Shown here in pieces: positions 51,701-63,400 of a DNA stretch of 64,000 bases. Position numbers and translations under genes: made by a program. Where the stretch lies: contig BGZK01000090.1 in NCBI GenBank assembly GCA_005406025.1, forward strand, positions 124,001 through 188,000, in the 5' to 3' direction. The notes below the pieces were generated by a model. It searched no databases. It saw nothing but the letters and a program-made list of their open reading frames with translations, and was not told the origin of the DNA. Numbering within the stretch: the stretch's first letter is position 1; each line of letters opens with the position of its first letter. This stretch comes from Eumeta japonica. Its lineage: Eukaryota; Arthropoda; Insecta; Lepidoptera; Psychidae.

Positions 51701-52420
51701 TTGTCGCGCCGAAATATTTACATGAATATGCATTGGACAGTAAAAAGTGTTTGCAACGTGATAAGCGACGAATGCTGCTTGGCGCTCAGCGTGTCCGAGA
51801 CAAGAGTGTTTACGTAGTAAAATTGCTATCAATGGTATCGAACGGTCGAATAAACGTAAAATGGCAAATTTTCGTCATCGGCGAAAGGTAAACAGGAAGA
51901 CGTGCCAAGCCATTGTCGTTATCATTGCGTCACGGCTGGCTGGATTTGTTCACTTCACTCTCGGCTTGTCAAACATCAACGGGCCCACCGCTGAGCGCAT
52001 GCTCACTCAATCTTCGCATTCCAGCTCGTAGTGCTTGAACCTGGAGCCCTCGACCCTGACCCGGGCCGGTGAGGGCGGTCACCTATGCGCTGACGACGTC
52101 TCAAACCGACGGCTCAATGCTGCCTTCCGATTCGATTCGACGAGCGAGTGATTTGATTTGACTTAAAACCTCGTCGGCCAATTCGCCCGAACTCTGTGAG
52201 GAATCCGGTAATTTTGATTCGCCAGTGGCAGTCTGAATCATTCGTTTTATTTTGTTATACTGATTTTTATTTGAACTCCCGTGATTCGTAAGTCATTGTA
52301 AATATTAAGTTCAGTCAGATTTTATTTAATAATCGTTTAGAATGACTTCCTGTTTAACTACGATTTGTGCTCTCTTTTTTTTTCATATACACAGTCAATT
52401 TTGGAAGAAGGTATTAAAAT

Positions 52421-52448
52421 TCTTTTCATAGGATTACCTATGAAAAGA
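52421..52448. repeat. Perfect hairpin, 12-bp stem, 4-nt loop
   Basis: TCTTTTCATAGG, loop ATTA, CCTATGAAAAGA. It is immediately followed by the larger hairpin at 52451-52510. Confidence 0.9.
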
Positions 52449-52450
52449 TA

Positions 52451-52510
52451 CAAAATCTAATATTTTTACAGCAAAAATATCAAATTTTGCTGTAAAAATA
52501 TGAGATTTTG
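52451..52510. repeat. Hairpin, 26-bp stem with one mismatch, 8-nt loop
   Basis: The left arm (52451-52476) starts CAAAATCTAATATTTTTACA and ends GCAAAA. The right arm (52485-52510) is its reverse complement except one base. The loop is ATATCAAA. Confidence 0.9.
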
Positions 52511-52735
52511 TAAGGGTGATGAAATAATAGGATTCATACCAATGTTATGAATTTGTTTACAGTACAACGCACGAAACTCTGCCGCCCTGAATTGCCTTCG
52601 AATGATGCAATGCGTAGGTTTAACGCTCTCCGTCCCTACCTACCCCCGCTTGTGACGTTTTCGTGACTCTAATTTCACAGCGGCAAAGTTTCTTGCGTTG
52701 TACAGTACTTGTGGTTTGAAAGAAAATATGTAGAT

Positions 52736-52737
<2 letters not shown>

Positions 52738-52766
<29 letters not shown>
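52738..52766. repeat. (TA)n microsatellite, about 14 units
   Basis: An uninterrupted TA run 3' of the paired hairpins at 52421-52510. Confidence 0.92.
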
Positions 52767-52768
<2 letters not shown>

Positions 52769-54059
52769 ACAGAACAGAATACTTTCCCTAACTTTTTCAA
52801 TTATTTGCAGTTTATAAAACAAACCACTCGTATAATTTGTATGCGACTGAGTTTTAGTCGACGCAAACGGCCTACACACGTCAAGCGTAAATACGAAGAA
52901 TCCCGAAGCGCTCGTACCTTGTGTTTACGACCTACGGGAGTAGCCATATCGTGAGCTAAGCGCCTCGCGTTTCGGCCGGCCTACAATTTGAGTCCGAAAT
53001 CACCAAAAACGCCCGTTCGCCCGGTAATTTGTAGTATTTCGGTTTTGTGCATACCCCGAGTGGATGAGCCGTAATCATAGGGTACCGCACCAAATGGAAG
53101 CTGCTATTATATCTGACCTTCGAGCCGTTCCTGGAAGGCTTCACTTTTTTCTTCTGTGTACGCGCCCGAGGTCGTTTCGATATCCTGAATTTTGTTCTTT
53201 TTCCTTTCGTGGGGTCTCCGTGATTCCGCCGTGGCGTGGTCGGGGAATGAAAAGATTTTTTTCTCGTCCTCGGCACAGAGTCACTCGAATACTGGACGCG
53301 GGATCTTCAATCGATCTTTTGATTTGCCTTTGGCATTAGTTATTGAATTCAATATGACATTATAGGTTAATAGGCGAAAGGTCAACATATCAAAAAAAAG
53401 TTTTGTATTTAGAAAACATTTTCTTGGTGCATTTGGATTTCGTCTAACATTGTGATTGCATTTATGCAAGAAGAAATAATAGAAGTCGCCATAACATAAT
53501 ATATACATTGGTGCGATTATAAATATGTCTGCTCAGCATGGTTATTAAGGTATAAAATGTTATACCATTGTGGCATTGAGAGGCTTATATCCGGAAGCGG
53601 ACTGTACGCCTGTTAATTGTGACATGTATTTCGATACCCGCTCTAATATAATATATCCATTTCAAATATTTATTTATATTAAAAAAAAAAAACATTGTAA
53701 AAGCCCGTAATGAATGTAGTCCCGTTTACGTTTGTCGTGCGACACTCGGCGCTCACATTCCGCGACATTGTCTGTCCCGCTGTTACAAAACACGGTAAGG
53801 TCATTAACAATGCGATTACGTGAGCCGTTAAATATTTTTGTTTTTTTTTTTGTTCCGAGCGTGCGCCGGCGCAGCTTCCGTCGCGGGCCGACCTCTGGCG
53901 GCCGATTCTCGGAAACGCTGATTGCACTTATTAAAGGGTATAGTCATCGCCGGCGCTGTGCTCGTGTCGAAATGTCGTTGTCGCACCTTCGTTTGTGAAT
54001 TTCGGTACTGTCAAATTATCGTTATTTATGTGACGGTGGATGTTAAAATTATTCAATTT

Positions 54060-54542
54060 TCAAGGTTCTGTACTTTCGCATGAAAAAATACGGAAGCCTT
54101 AATACGTTACTCGTGTGCCTGTCTGTCTGTCCGTCTCTCAAAGTCGATTTTGCTCCGAATCTATAGGATCGATAAATTGATATTTTCTACTAGGTAACGG
54201 TTTTAAAATTATTTTAGAGAAAAAAAGAAAATTGATCATTCACTCTCCTTCCTATCCCCGAAACTACGTAATCTAAATTTATGGAAAAAAGGAATACGAA
54301 AAATGTTCATATAAGTAAAGAACATGTTTTCCTGTAATCCATAAACATTATAGGAAAACTTAGATATATCAAGTCTATGGATTTAAAATGAGATCGTAAA
54401 TCTCTCAATATTATCCATAGAGTTATATTTGTAGTTGTTTTTAACTATCACAATCAAATTTGGATCAGAGTTATAAAAAAAATGTAGATAATATATTCAT
54501 CGTACGGAACCTTCCACGCGAATTCACCTTGCATTTGGTCGT
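54060..54542 (+). repeat. Dispersed repeat (family A), second well-preserved copy
   Basis: It is collinear with the copy at 4906-5515: GGTTCTGTAC start, TCTGTCTGTCCGTCTC tract, TTTTGCTCCGAATCTA, AAATCTCTCAATATTAT, and the end ATCGTACGGAACCTTCC-CGCGAATTCACC. It is about 125 bp shorter, mainly in the middle. Confidence 0.7.
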
Positions 54543-55108
54543 TGTTTATTAACTCATTCGGGAGATTTCGTTCGAGTAGTTTTAAAATGCTTCACGTATA
54601 ATGCTTGAAACTCCGTGTAAACATGTAATTATTTTAAATTCGTTGAGGTAGTCAATTTAAACTTTCGGGAGTTAGGTCGGTGGAACAGTGTTCCGATACA
54701 CAATGGAAAAAAACGCACATTTGATTTTCTAGAACTTTCAACTGCGCAGAAAATTAATAGTAATTTGATCTTTCACACCAGAGTTTTTTCTGGCGTGGAT
54801 GCTTCATAATGATGTCTTTCTCTATCATTAAAACAAGCAATTGCTATTTTAATACGCAATTCAGAGCGGGAATAAGTGTCGTGTCTTGCGATGCAAGCGG
54901 GCGCATGCGCGTACTCATCTTAAACATACTCTCATATAGTTGTATAATAAAGTTCAAATTAATTTTAAATATTACAAATTAATTATATAGTTGTATAATT
55001 GATTGCGACAATCACATTGTTGTAGAATAAATTAAGATACTAACGTTAATTATCGAAGGTTATGCATTTAGGTTTGTAAATAAACACCAACTTTAAGTCT
55101 GGTTTCAG

Positions 55109-55112
<4 letters not shown>

Positions 55113-55146
<34 letters not shown>
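55113..55146. repeat. (TA)n microsatellite, 17 units
   Basis: An uninterrupted TA run in AT-rich intronic sequence. Confidence 0.92.
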
Positions 55147-55152
<6 letters not shown>

Positions 55153-56032
55153 GCAAAATACATTTTTCGTTCCACATGTTTTTTTTTACAAAAGTAAATA
55201 TTTAGCTGTGAAAATTATTTCCAAGAGCGCAAACCCATCGGCACGAATGTAAACGAGCAAACCGCATAACTAATAAAATGCTTCCATTACATTATTTTAT
55301 GCATATCTTAAAATTGGATACGTGCGTCAGACGCGTGATCCCATCAGGTAGCTTATATTTCTGGTGGCTCTTCTTGGAACACCGAATTCCACGGCGATCG
55401 GTTCCGGGAACCAGTTCTCTACGCGATGAAGATACAACATCGATGCGTACACGAAGTCCGTGGAATAGACATTTTTCTTAGAAACGGCGCTTCTCATGAG
55501 TTGGGTTTATTAAAAATTTTGATTGTTTAATTTTAATTAATCGCTTTCTCTTTGTTCATCGTCAAACGAGGTGGTGAAAATGTTGTTTATTTATAGACAA
55601 TTGTTATTTATGGCTGAAGGTTAAAGGGAAGACGGAACTGTCATATTGAATTATACATCAACAGAATGCATTTGTAGGACAAACTTCTACTTTGGCAACT
55701 ACACATGTCGCGTTCGATTCCCAAGCGCGTTAAAATGTTTTCATTTTAATTGTCTTTGATTTGCATAGTAACAGCGATTTCCTGCATAGGAGCATAACAT
55801 TATATATAAGCATATTTTCCTTTATGAAAATTTTACAAATTTATATTCTATAAGTATTACAAAAATACTAGAAAACAAGCTGTGTAATATCTGTCAGTCA
55901 AAATATTGAAATCGCTAATATTTGAAAAACGACTATACATTTCAATTCTACAAAGGGGAGTTAATAAGGTTTTGTAATGCCCTCGTTACATTTAATTTTT
56001 TTTTTCTTTCTACGTTTTTATTTCGCAATCAG

Positions 56033-56067
56033 AACAATTGGAGATAAATAAATTATCTCCAATTGTT
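56033..56067. repeat. Perfect hairpin, 15-bp stem, 5-nt loop
   Basis: AACAATTGGAGATAA (56033-56047), loop ATAAA, TTATCTCCAATTGTT (56053-56067). Confidence 0.9.
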
Positions 56068-56437
56068 GTAAAACGACTTAGCTTCTGTAAAATTACGAGA
56101 CGGGAGTTTGTGGTGGTGAAAAATTATACCAGCTGCGTTTCAAATATGGTCTAAAACCAATTAAGAGGGAAGATCTTTAAGCGAGTTCCTTTCTGCATTG
56201 GGAGTTTTTTCTTCTTTACGACACATGTCGTATTACGATTTTATTCGTCTTGTAATTTAAAAAAAAAAGTGGTCTAAAGCTGTGATCCGTTTGTGATGCA
56301 GTTTGATAGAATCATACAAATCATTATTTCAATTACATACATCGTTTAGTTTAAACGCTTTCAAAATTATAATGTACGTTTCAGATGTGAGTATGAAACG
56401 GATTTCAACCCCAGTGCTGTTACTGATATCGACTGAA

Positions 56438-56547
56438 ATAGTGCATTAGAGAAACTATAATTTTTTTCTAATGTACTATTTATGTACATAATGTACTCTA
56501 ATGTAAATAGTACATTAGAGAACATTATAGTTCCTCTAACGTACTAT
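56438..56547. repeat. Imperfect inverted repeat, about 46-bp arms
   Basis: The left arm (56438-56484) runs ATAGTGCATTAGAGAAACTA ... CTAATGTACTATTTAT. The right arm (56502-56547), reverse-complemented, runs ATAGTACGTTAGAGGAACTA ... CTAATGTACTATTTAC. There are about six differences. The loop of about 17 nt holds another TACATAATGTA-type symmetry. It could be a small MITE or a fold-back duplication; I see no target duplication. Confidence 0.75.
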
Positions 56548-56601
56548 CGCGAAGAACGATAAAATTAATAGAAGCATGTTAAAACGAGACTACGAGACTT
56601 A

Positions 56602-56793
56602 GGGCCTCTTCTAACACCTCCTTATAAACTCACTTTCAACTGAAAGTCACTTTTAAAATGTTTGCGTTACATGTCTTCTTTTTAACTGTTGTTCGGCCTG
56701 AAAATGGTTAAAAGAAAGACATGGAACGCAAATTAATTTTATTAGTGACTTTTTCTTAAAAGTCAGTTCAAAAGGAGACGGCGGATAAGGCTC
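56602..56793. mobile_element. PIF/Harbinger-like MITE with TTA target duplication, 192 bp
   Basis: The element is flanked by TTA on both sides (56599-56601 and 56794-56796). The ends are imperfect inverted repeats: left GGGCCTCTTCTAACACCTCC; right reverse complement GAGCCTTATCCGCCGTCTCC. The complementarity continues inward: AACTGAAAGTCACTT on the left against AACTGACTTTTAAGAAAAAG on the right, and TTTGCGTTACATGTCTTCTT against TTTGCGTTCCATGTCTTTCT. The loop is near 56690-56700. It has no open frame. A 3-bp TTA/TWA duplication is the PIF/Harbinger signature. Confidence 0.75.
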
Positions 56794-57084
56794 TTAGTGT
56801 TAAAATGGATATATTCATAATTTATAGTAGGTTTTGTGTGCATTGTTTTTACGCGCCTATCCAGTAGTGGGTGGCCAGAGCGCAACAAATGCATTCACTT
56901 CAATGGACAATACGAAACGTCATTTATGCATTCGTTGTTTTAAGAAATAGATTCGCTTTGTGTTAATGCATTTTTCGCATTGATTATTTTCAAGAGAGCT
57001 CAACGGCGGCCCGGCGACGCACTCTTTGCTCTCGGACAACCGAATTGAATATGAATCCTGACCTGACGGATTGACGAAAACAAT

Positions 57085-57215
57085 TGGCTCACATCAAATT
57101 GGATAGCTCGCTCTGTGCCTCGGAGAGCACGTAAAATTGTGCATGTTGGTCGTCAGTGTCGCATCGGCCTCTAACACGCACTGAACCAGCTTGTAGGCTT
57201 TGGAAGTTCAAATTT
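57085..57215 (+). repeat. Dispersed repeat (family D), second copy
   Basis: CTCGCTCTGTGCCTCGGAGA-GCACGTAAAATTG, then GGTCGTCAGTGTCGCATCGG and CACGCACTGAACCAGCTTGT-AGGCTTTGG. It shares the CGCTCTGTGCCTC-GAGCACGT core and the later CACTGAACCAG block with 26811-26975, at similar spacing. Confidence 0.62.
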
Positions 57216-58664
57216 GGTGAGCCTGCGATAACATTGCTCAAGTCATGCCTTTGCGATGTAGCAACAAAAGCCTGGCAATAATACCAACTACTTCCAAGTC
57301 GAATAAAAAGTTATATAAAATAAATTAATCGGATTTAATTATACTATTCGGTATTTACAATTTTAATAACTTTGTACATTTAAATCGCACGTGTAAAATA
57401 CTGAATGACATAGATGTCTGAAATGAAATATTAACGATTTATATATTACATGGAATTCGAGACGTTTTTATGCTTTCTGTCGCTATACGCGGACGAAGAT
57501 ATCGACAGTATAAATGTGTGTACGCATACAGCTTACAGCGCGTCCCACAAAACGACATCATGCAGTACAGTAAATTTAAAACGAAACAAACCGCTCATAA
57601 ATATTGGTCACGGGTCTGCCGCCGGGTTACGCCGCGGGCCGGACGGGGCCGGAAAAACAAACAAGTCGCGGATGAAACGAGATGATTTGTCGAGGTTGTG
57701 TATCGTCGTCGATGGATGTCGCTCGGGAATTTTGAACGGTTCCTCTAGGCAAACACCAGGACTGCACTAGTAGATAAATAGTATCGATGTTTTAGTGATG
57801 TACTCTTTTATAGATATTTACATGGTTTATGGAGAGATTGTTTATGGATTTTCGGCACTGAAAAAAAGTTATATATGTATATTGTATATAAATTTTTATA
57901 GCGATAAGTTGAACGATGTAAATGTTGAGGCGTTGCAGCGCCATCTAGAGTCGAATCACAACAATGTGGACGTTATCAAAATGTTTTTCATGTAAAAACT
58001 ATTGAAATGTATCAATTTTTATTTCAAACTTGCAGTTTATAAATATCACGTAGATACATATTATATAAACCGATATCCATTTTTATATAAATAGATAAAG
58101 ATTAGACGTTCCTTCTTGCCGGCTCTTGTCAAAAAACGGGCACGAGAAACACGCCAGAACATTTGCTCACAGTCACAAGTTCGACGTAGTTTGCAATGAA
58201 GATCATAATACGCGCGCGAGTGGTTCGCAAGAAGGCAAGGAAGCGATTAAACGAGAAAAAGCCAACTGGCTATTTCTCGTGCCCCCTTTTATTGCGGCGC
58301 ATGTTGGTTTTTTAAAAGCTCGATAAATCTCTGTAACGCAATGCGTTTTCATTTCCGATATCAAAACGCAATGTTTCTTTTTAAAAGAGAAAAGAAAAAA
58401 AACGTCTGGATACGAGTGTGCGGACCGAGGGCCGCCGCGCTTATCCATAAAAGGGGAATATGCAGATTTTGCACGTGATTTGTGATGTTTCTTTGTAGTA
58501 AGAAATAACGGGTACAATATAAAGGCTATGAGATTTCAAGGATTCAAAGGTGAGCCTTCCATACAGGCATGCATGCAGGGAAGCCAAACGGCACCCTATC
58601 TGGATAACACGTATTAATTATATATATATTGGCATTTCAGAAGCGGCTCTAACGATTTTTATCG

Positions 58665-58667
<3 letters not shown>

Positions 58668-58745
<78 letters not shown>
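58668..58745. repeat. (TA)n microsatellite, about 39 units
   Basis: An uninterrupted TA run of 78 bp, the longest in the window. The 125-codon frame over it (58550-58927, poly Tyr-Ile) is an artefact. A perfect repeat this long is likely polymorphic. Confidence 0.95.
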
Positions 58746-58748
<3 letters not shown>

Positions 58749-59167
58749 AATACTCATTGAGTACTAAGATATTGGATAACAAAGTCTTATTCCACCAGGG
58801 TAACAGAACTGCAATCCGATGTGATGAAGCGATATCTATATATAAAAAAAAATACGGATGTTGCTGGGAGACTTATCAATTGTATGACATAATGCAAGAG
58901 ATATGGTCTTTGGTATCGTTCCGATAACGCCGTGCGTCGCCGCGGCGTATGTATGCCCTCAAATGTATGAATTCTCGATTTTGAGCTGGAAGAGTTAAAG
59001 ACCCCATCGGATCAAATCACGATCGATTCTCGATTTTGTTTTTCGTTTAAGCTGTTTCAAAATTTTTGTTAAAAATTTTCAATCGAACGTATGTAGCATT
59101 AAATGAGAGGAATTGCGATCTTCTTATTTTTTATTTTTAATATGGTGGAGATAAAAATTTTCTTTCT

Positions 59168-60465
59168 TTAGGGTTCCTTACTTCAAAAGAATCCATTGTC
59201 TCTCTGTGAAGAACCTTTTTATTGGGAATGTATACAGAGGTTATCATGTTCAAATTAATATCAAATATATAAGTTTACGGTACCGTGTGACGGTTAAAAT
59301 GTCTACGCAACTTAAAATAAAATATGACCAGTTTTGTTCCTTATTTTGACATCCGCAGATGAATCATAACACCTGTAAGGTTCTCATTGACCTACCTAGA
59401 ATCATGAAATATGACAAGAAGCGACGTCTCATGGCAAAGGTAAAGAAAAAAAAATTTGTGTGTGTGTGTATATTTACTTCTCGGCTAGTGATCTCGATTA
59501 TAAGCAAAACCATAAAACAACATTTTTATCGTAATCTGGAACATTCGAACTGATCATAATGCGCGGGGACGTAAACACACGCCCACACATTCCGAGATAA
59601 CCAATATAAGGTCCTATTTTCTAATATTTCTCTTTTGTGAGTTATTCTCCGTTTATATTATTTCATATATAAGGATATTTTACAAGAATATCGTCTGTTT
59701 TTAGCAATTGTTTCTATAAATCAAATCAAACTATAATATTTGGTCTCATGGTGAAATTTTTCAAGAATTTTGCCATATTATGTTTCCAGTAGTTGAGTAA
59801 GTTCAGAATATATATATATGAGATATAACGCGGTTTTACCATCACGATAGTACCCGCGTTATCAAAGGATCTTTAATGGAAGATTTAAAGATAAAAATAA
59901 TGGAAGATTTAATGGAACTCTGCACACTTATTGTTCATGCCCTGGATAAGTTGGTAAATAAACTAAATCGGCCGGTTAGTTTAAAAATGGTAGCTATTTA
60001 AAATGTACAAAACAGCAAAAAAAAAATGCTATTTCAGTGTCTTCTTCATCGGATAACTTTCAAATGAAAAGATTTAGCTTAGTTGTGGGGAATTTTTGCA
60101 TTGGGTCATACAATTCTATATGTTATGACATGAAGAAATCTACTTGAATTTCGGATGTCGAATACCATTTTTTTGGAATTACAAACTGACATTTTCAGCC
60201 GGAGCATGAACTGATGTAGGGAACCTTTTAAATCTCGCATTATAAAAATGTAAATTTTCCAAAAACTCAAACAATGATAATTTATTTTCTATTATATATA
60301 TATTTTTAAAAACGAAATAATACATGTTTTAGAATTCCCGAGCTTGATATATCGCCGGTATCACTATTGAAAATGTGCGAAACCAAGAATCGTCTGAACT
60401 GTAAATAGATGAAATATCTGCATACATGAGTTTGTACGGAACCCTAACAGGTTGCGAGTCCTATT
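59168..60465 (+). repeat. Family-A2 repeat, decayed and interrupted
   Basis: It starts TAGGGTTCCTTACTTCAAAAG, TCTCTGTGAAGAACC, TTGGGAATGTATACAGAGGT. The core at about 59388-59410 reads TTGACCTACCTAGAATCATG, with a 4-bp insertion relative to 22270. It ends GAGTTTGTACGGAACCCTAA (60428-60447). The span is about twice that of the copy at 22014-22615, so either extra sequence is inserted after about 59550 or two copies are nested. The 64-codon frame at 59359-59553 is a by-product. Confidence 0.55.
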
Positions 60466-63400
60466 TGTCTAGTTATGATTCGATCACTTATTAAAAGAAA
60501 AGTCCATTCGGTCATTTCTAAAAATTATTCTTATTAGGCAGTTTTTTACCTCTTACGTGATATTATTAAATAAAAAATATTTATTTTTTATTAGTTTGTA
60601 GTTATGATTATATATAATCTTTTATGTCCGTCAAGTTGAACTTATCAGAATTTCATACCGCAAATTACATGCTACATGACACAGCCACAATAATCATGAA
60701 TATCGTAACTGGTGTAGGAATAACACTTATATCCTTTCAGAACCAGTAGCGTGAATCATTATTAAGCAATAAAACGAAATTGCGTGCCGTATCAGCGTCG
60801 ATAAAACACAACTATAATCGCGAAATGAACACTGCGCGTGAGCATATCTGTACTTATGCAATCTCAATAGCGATTAAACATTGGCAAGATAGCACTGCAC
60901 ATGAGGTAGTATTATCATCATTTGGTTGTCGGAGCTAACGACGCGTTCTGTCCGCACGTTAAAATGTACTTAGATTTAACCGACTCCGAGAATCAAACCG
61001 AGGTAGGTTATGACATTTGATAAAATTGAAGTCTCCAAAACTCGGTAGGTAGTGTGTCCCATTTTAATTCAAATTTAATGACTGAAAATATGTATGAGAA
61101 ATTTAGAAACGATACAGTCTGGTCCTATTTCGAAGCATATGTCAGCTTTAATGAAAGCTCATGAACTTTTTGGTTGCCGAAAATTGTATAAAAATTATGT
61201 AGTAAGAAAAATGTTTATATGATTCGAAAAATTATTCTAAATGATCTAAAACACAAAAAATCTGTAGTACTAAGTTATTCGAGGATTGTTAAATTTGGTA
61301 TGTATTTCTTGAAGTTGATTTGTTTTGGATTTAAAATAGAAACACCTCTATCTATTTATTAACATTTTATTACAACTAAATTATATAGTAGTGATTAATA
61401 TTCATATGACCGTACAATTAGTGAACAAATCTTTTAAATATTAGTAAACTATCTTTCGCCTGGTATTTGGCGTAGTACTATAAAATGAAACAGACATTCT
61501 CGGTTTTATTAAACGGAACTGGATGAAATGTGGTTCAGATTCACACGCATTCTTATTCAATGGTATTTTTCTTGGTAGTACCATAAACAAACAGTCAGAC
61601 GAAATTCTGGAAATCATGAGCGTTGGGTTTGGATCCCTTCTAAACAATGTATCGCAATTAAGTTACCATACAAATATCTTGATGTGCAGAAACAAACAGC
61701 AAGGAAATCGGTATCTGTACGTGATACGTTAATCGATTGAGTCTTAGTTACCATTTCGATTTGATCAATCGTACTCAATGTTTCATTCAATCACTAATAT
61801 TGTCTTGTTAGATTAAATTTGTAACTATATTTTTAGTTTAGGAGGACTTAATCTCCTAAATGTAAAATAAAAAGATCATAGGAAGTTAACGCCATTGCAT
61901 TGAAGTGATACAAAGCTAACGCAATATTTTTTTTAGTATTCTAATTATAGTTTATCGTTTGTATACATCAATATTTTTAGTGGCCATCTTTAAAACATTA
62001 CGACAATATTCAGCGTTGTAGGTAGAACTAGGTACCCGTTCGCTTCGCTAATTTATAATGCGGTTGTAAGACAAGTTTCTACTTTTACATTACGAGCGCG
62101 TGGTAAATGGTTCTCCACGAATTTCTAATTTTATTCTTAAACTGTACGTTAATAAATATAGACCATAGACTACGTATAAGCACACGCATCATAAACCACA
62201 TGCTCCAAAAGCTTCATTACTAGCGTTCGTCCAAGTGTTCGCGTCCTGGCAGCACTGCATGCTTTTGTGACTTATGTACAGACAGATATATCGACTTTTC
62301 ATTTCAATGCTGAAGGAGGTTGCTGTTTGAATGCTGAATCGAGTTGCCTGAAGAGATGTGGTAAAAGCTTCAATGACGTCATTGGGCCAGCCTGTCTCTG
62401 CATGGGATGGTTTGTGGTAGCGTAGTGCTATCTCGGAGACCAGCGCTTCGAAATGCAGCTTTATATGGGTAGTGTAAAACCAAAACGAAGCAGAAAGCAC
62501 AGCTTTCAAAAGTGCTGATTACGGGTGAAATGCGTTGTGGGCATATTTTACTTTAAATAAAACAAATGGTTCAATTAAAACTTAAACCGGTTGTTATTGG
62601 TTTGATTACAAGTTAAACCAGTTGCGTGTTTCGGATAATGCGTTAAGCCATCGGTCGTGGACATTGTAAGCGGTAGCGACAGTCTTTAGGGAGTCTCCAA
62701 TCCGCATCGGGGCAAGTGTATCGGTCTAAAATATCCTGTAAAAAGATAGTAGAATGGGCGGTGAAAACCGTATGTAAAAATATACTTTAAAATATTTCAA
62801 CGGGACCAAAGAGTCTGATCGGCGGTGTCGCCTGTGCGTAAGCGCAGCGGCGCTCGGCTCGCTCAGTGTCCTTGTAAATCTCGACAATAAAAATAAACAA
62901 CTCCGGCGCAGCGTGTACGCCCGCCTTTATGTACGGCTTTGGAATTGTCTAGTTTATTAATATAATGTTCTGCAGGAGGTACGAACGGCTAATATTATTG
63001 CTTGTAATTTTGCCGCCGGGGAATGTACGAAGAGCTCAGAAACCGCTAGAGGTGGTCTATAAAGTCAGAATCTGTTTGGAAATTCCACACGCTTGTTTTT
63101 ATCGTGGTTTGTGTTTGTTGAACGATTTTATTTTTAGGGTTCCGTGTGTAAAACGTTCAAAAATTGTTTAGTCGTCGCTGTTCGCAGTGAGAGACATTCG
63201 TATTATTTAACGTGAAAAAATACTGCACTTCCTTTTCCACATCGCATTTTTGTTTTTAGGCTTTTATTATCAACGATTCGATCCGGTCTAGCGTACTTTT
63301 AATCATTTCTTTACCGAACTTTCAACGTTCAGGTTTGACTCGCACTTGACTCTTTTATTGAAATGTGCATTGTTACCTACAAATTATATTAAACTCTTTA

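Larger units (their letters stand above)
44822..54059 (+). other. Probable kibra intron, left part
   Basis: It starts with the GTGAGT donor of the second exon. CG-rich patches at about 45990-46220, 49640-49900 and 51970-52120 yield frames (154 codons at 45978-46442; 125 codons at 49488-49865) rich in Arg with no domain I recognise. Neighbouring frames at 47923-48120 and 48117-48359 overlap by 4 bases but are unrecognised too. No continuation exon of Kibra was found. Confidence 0.4.

Noticed and set aside
58550..58927. 125-codon frame with a long Tyr-Ile tract
   Set aside because: The tract is the TA microsatellite; the flanks have no recognisable domain.
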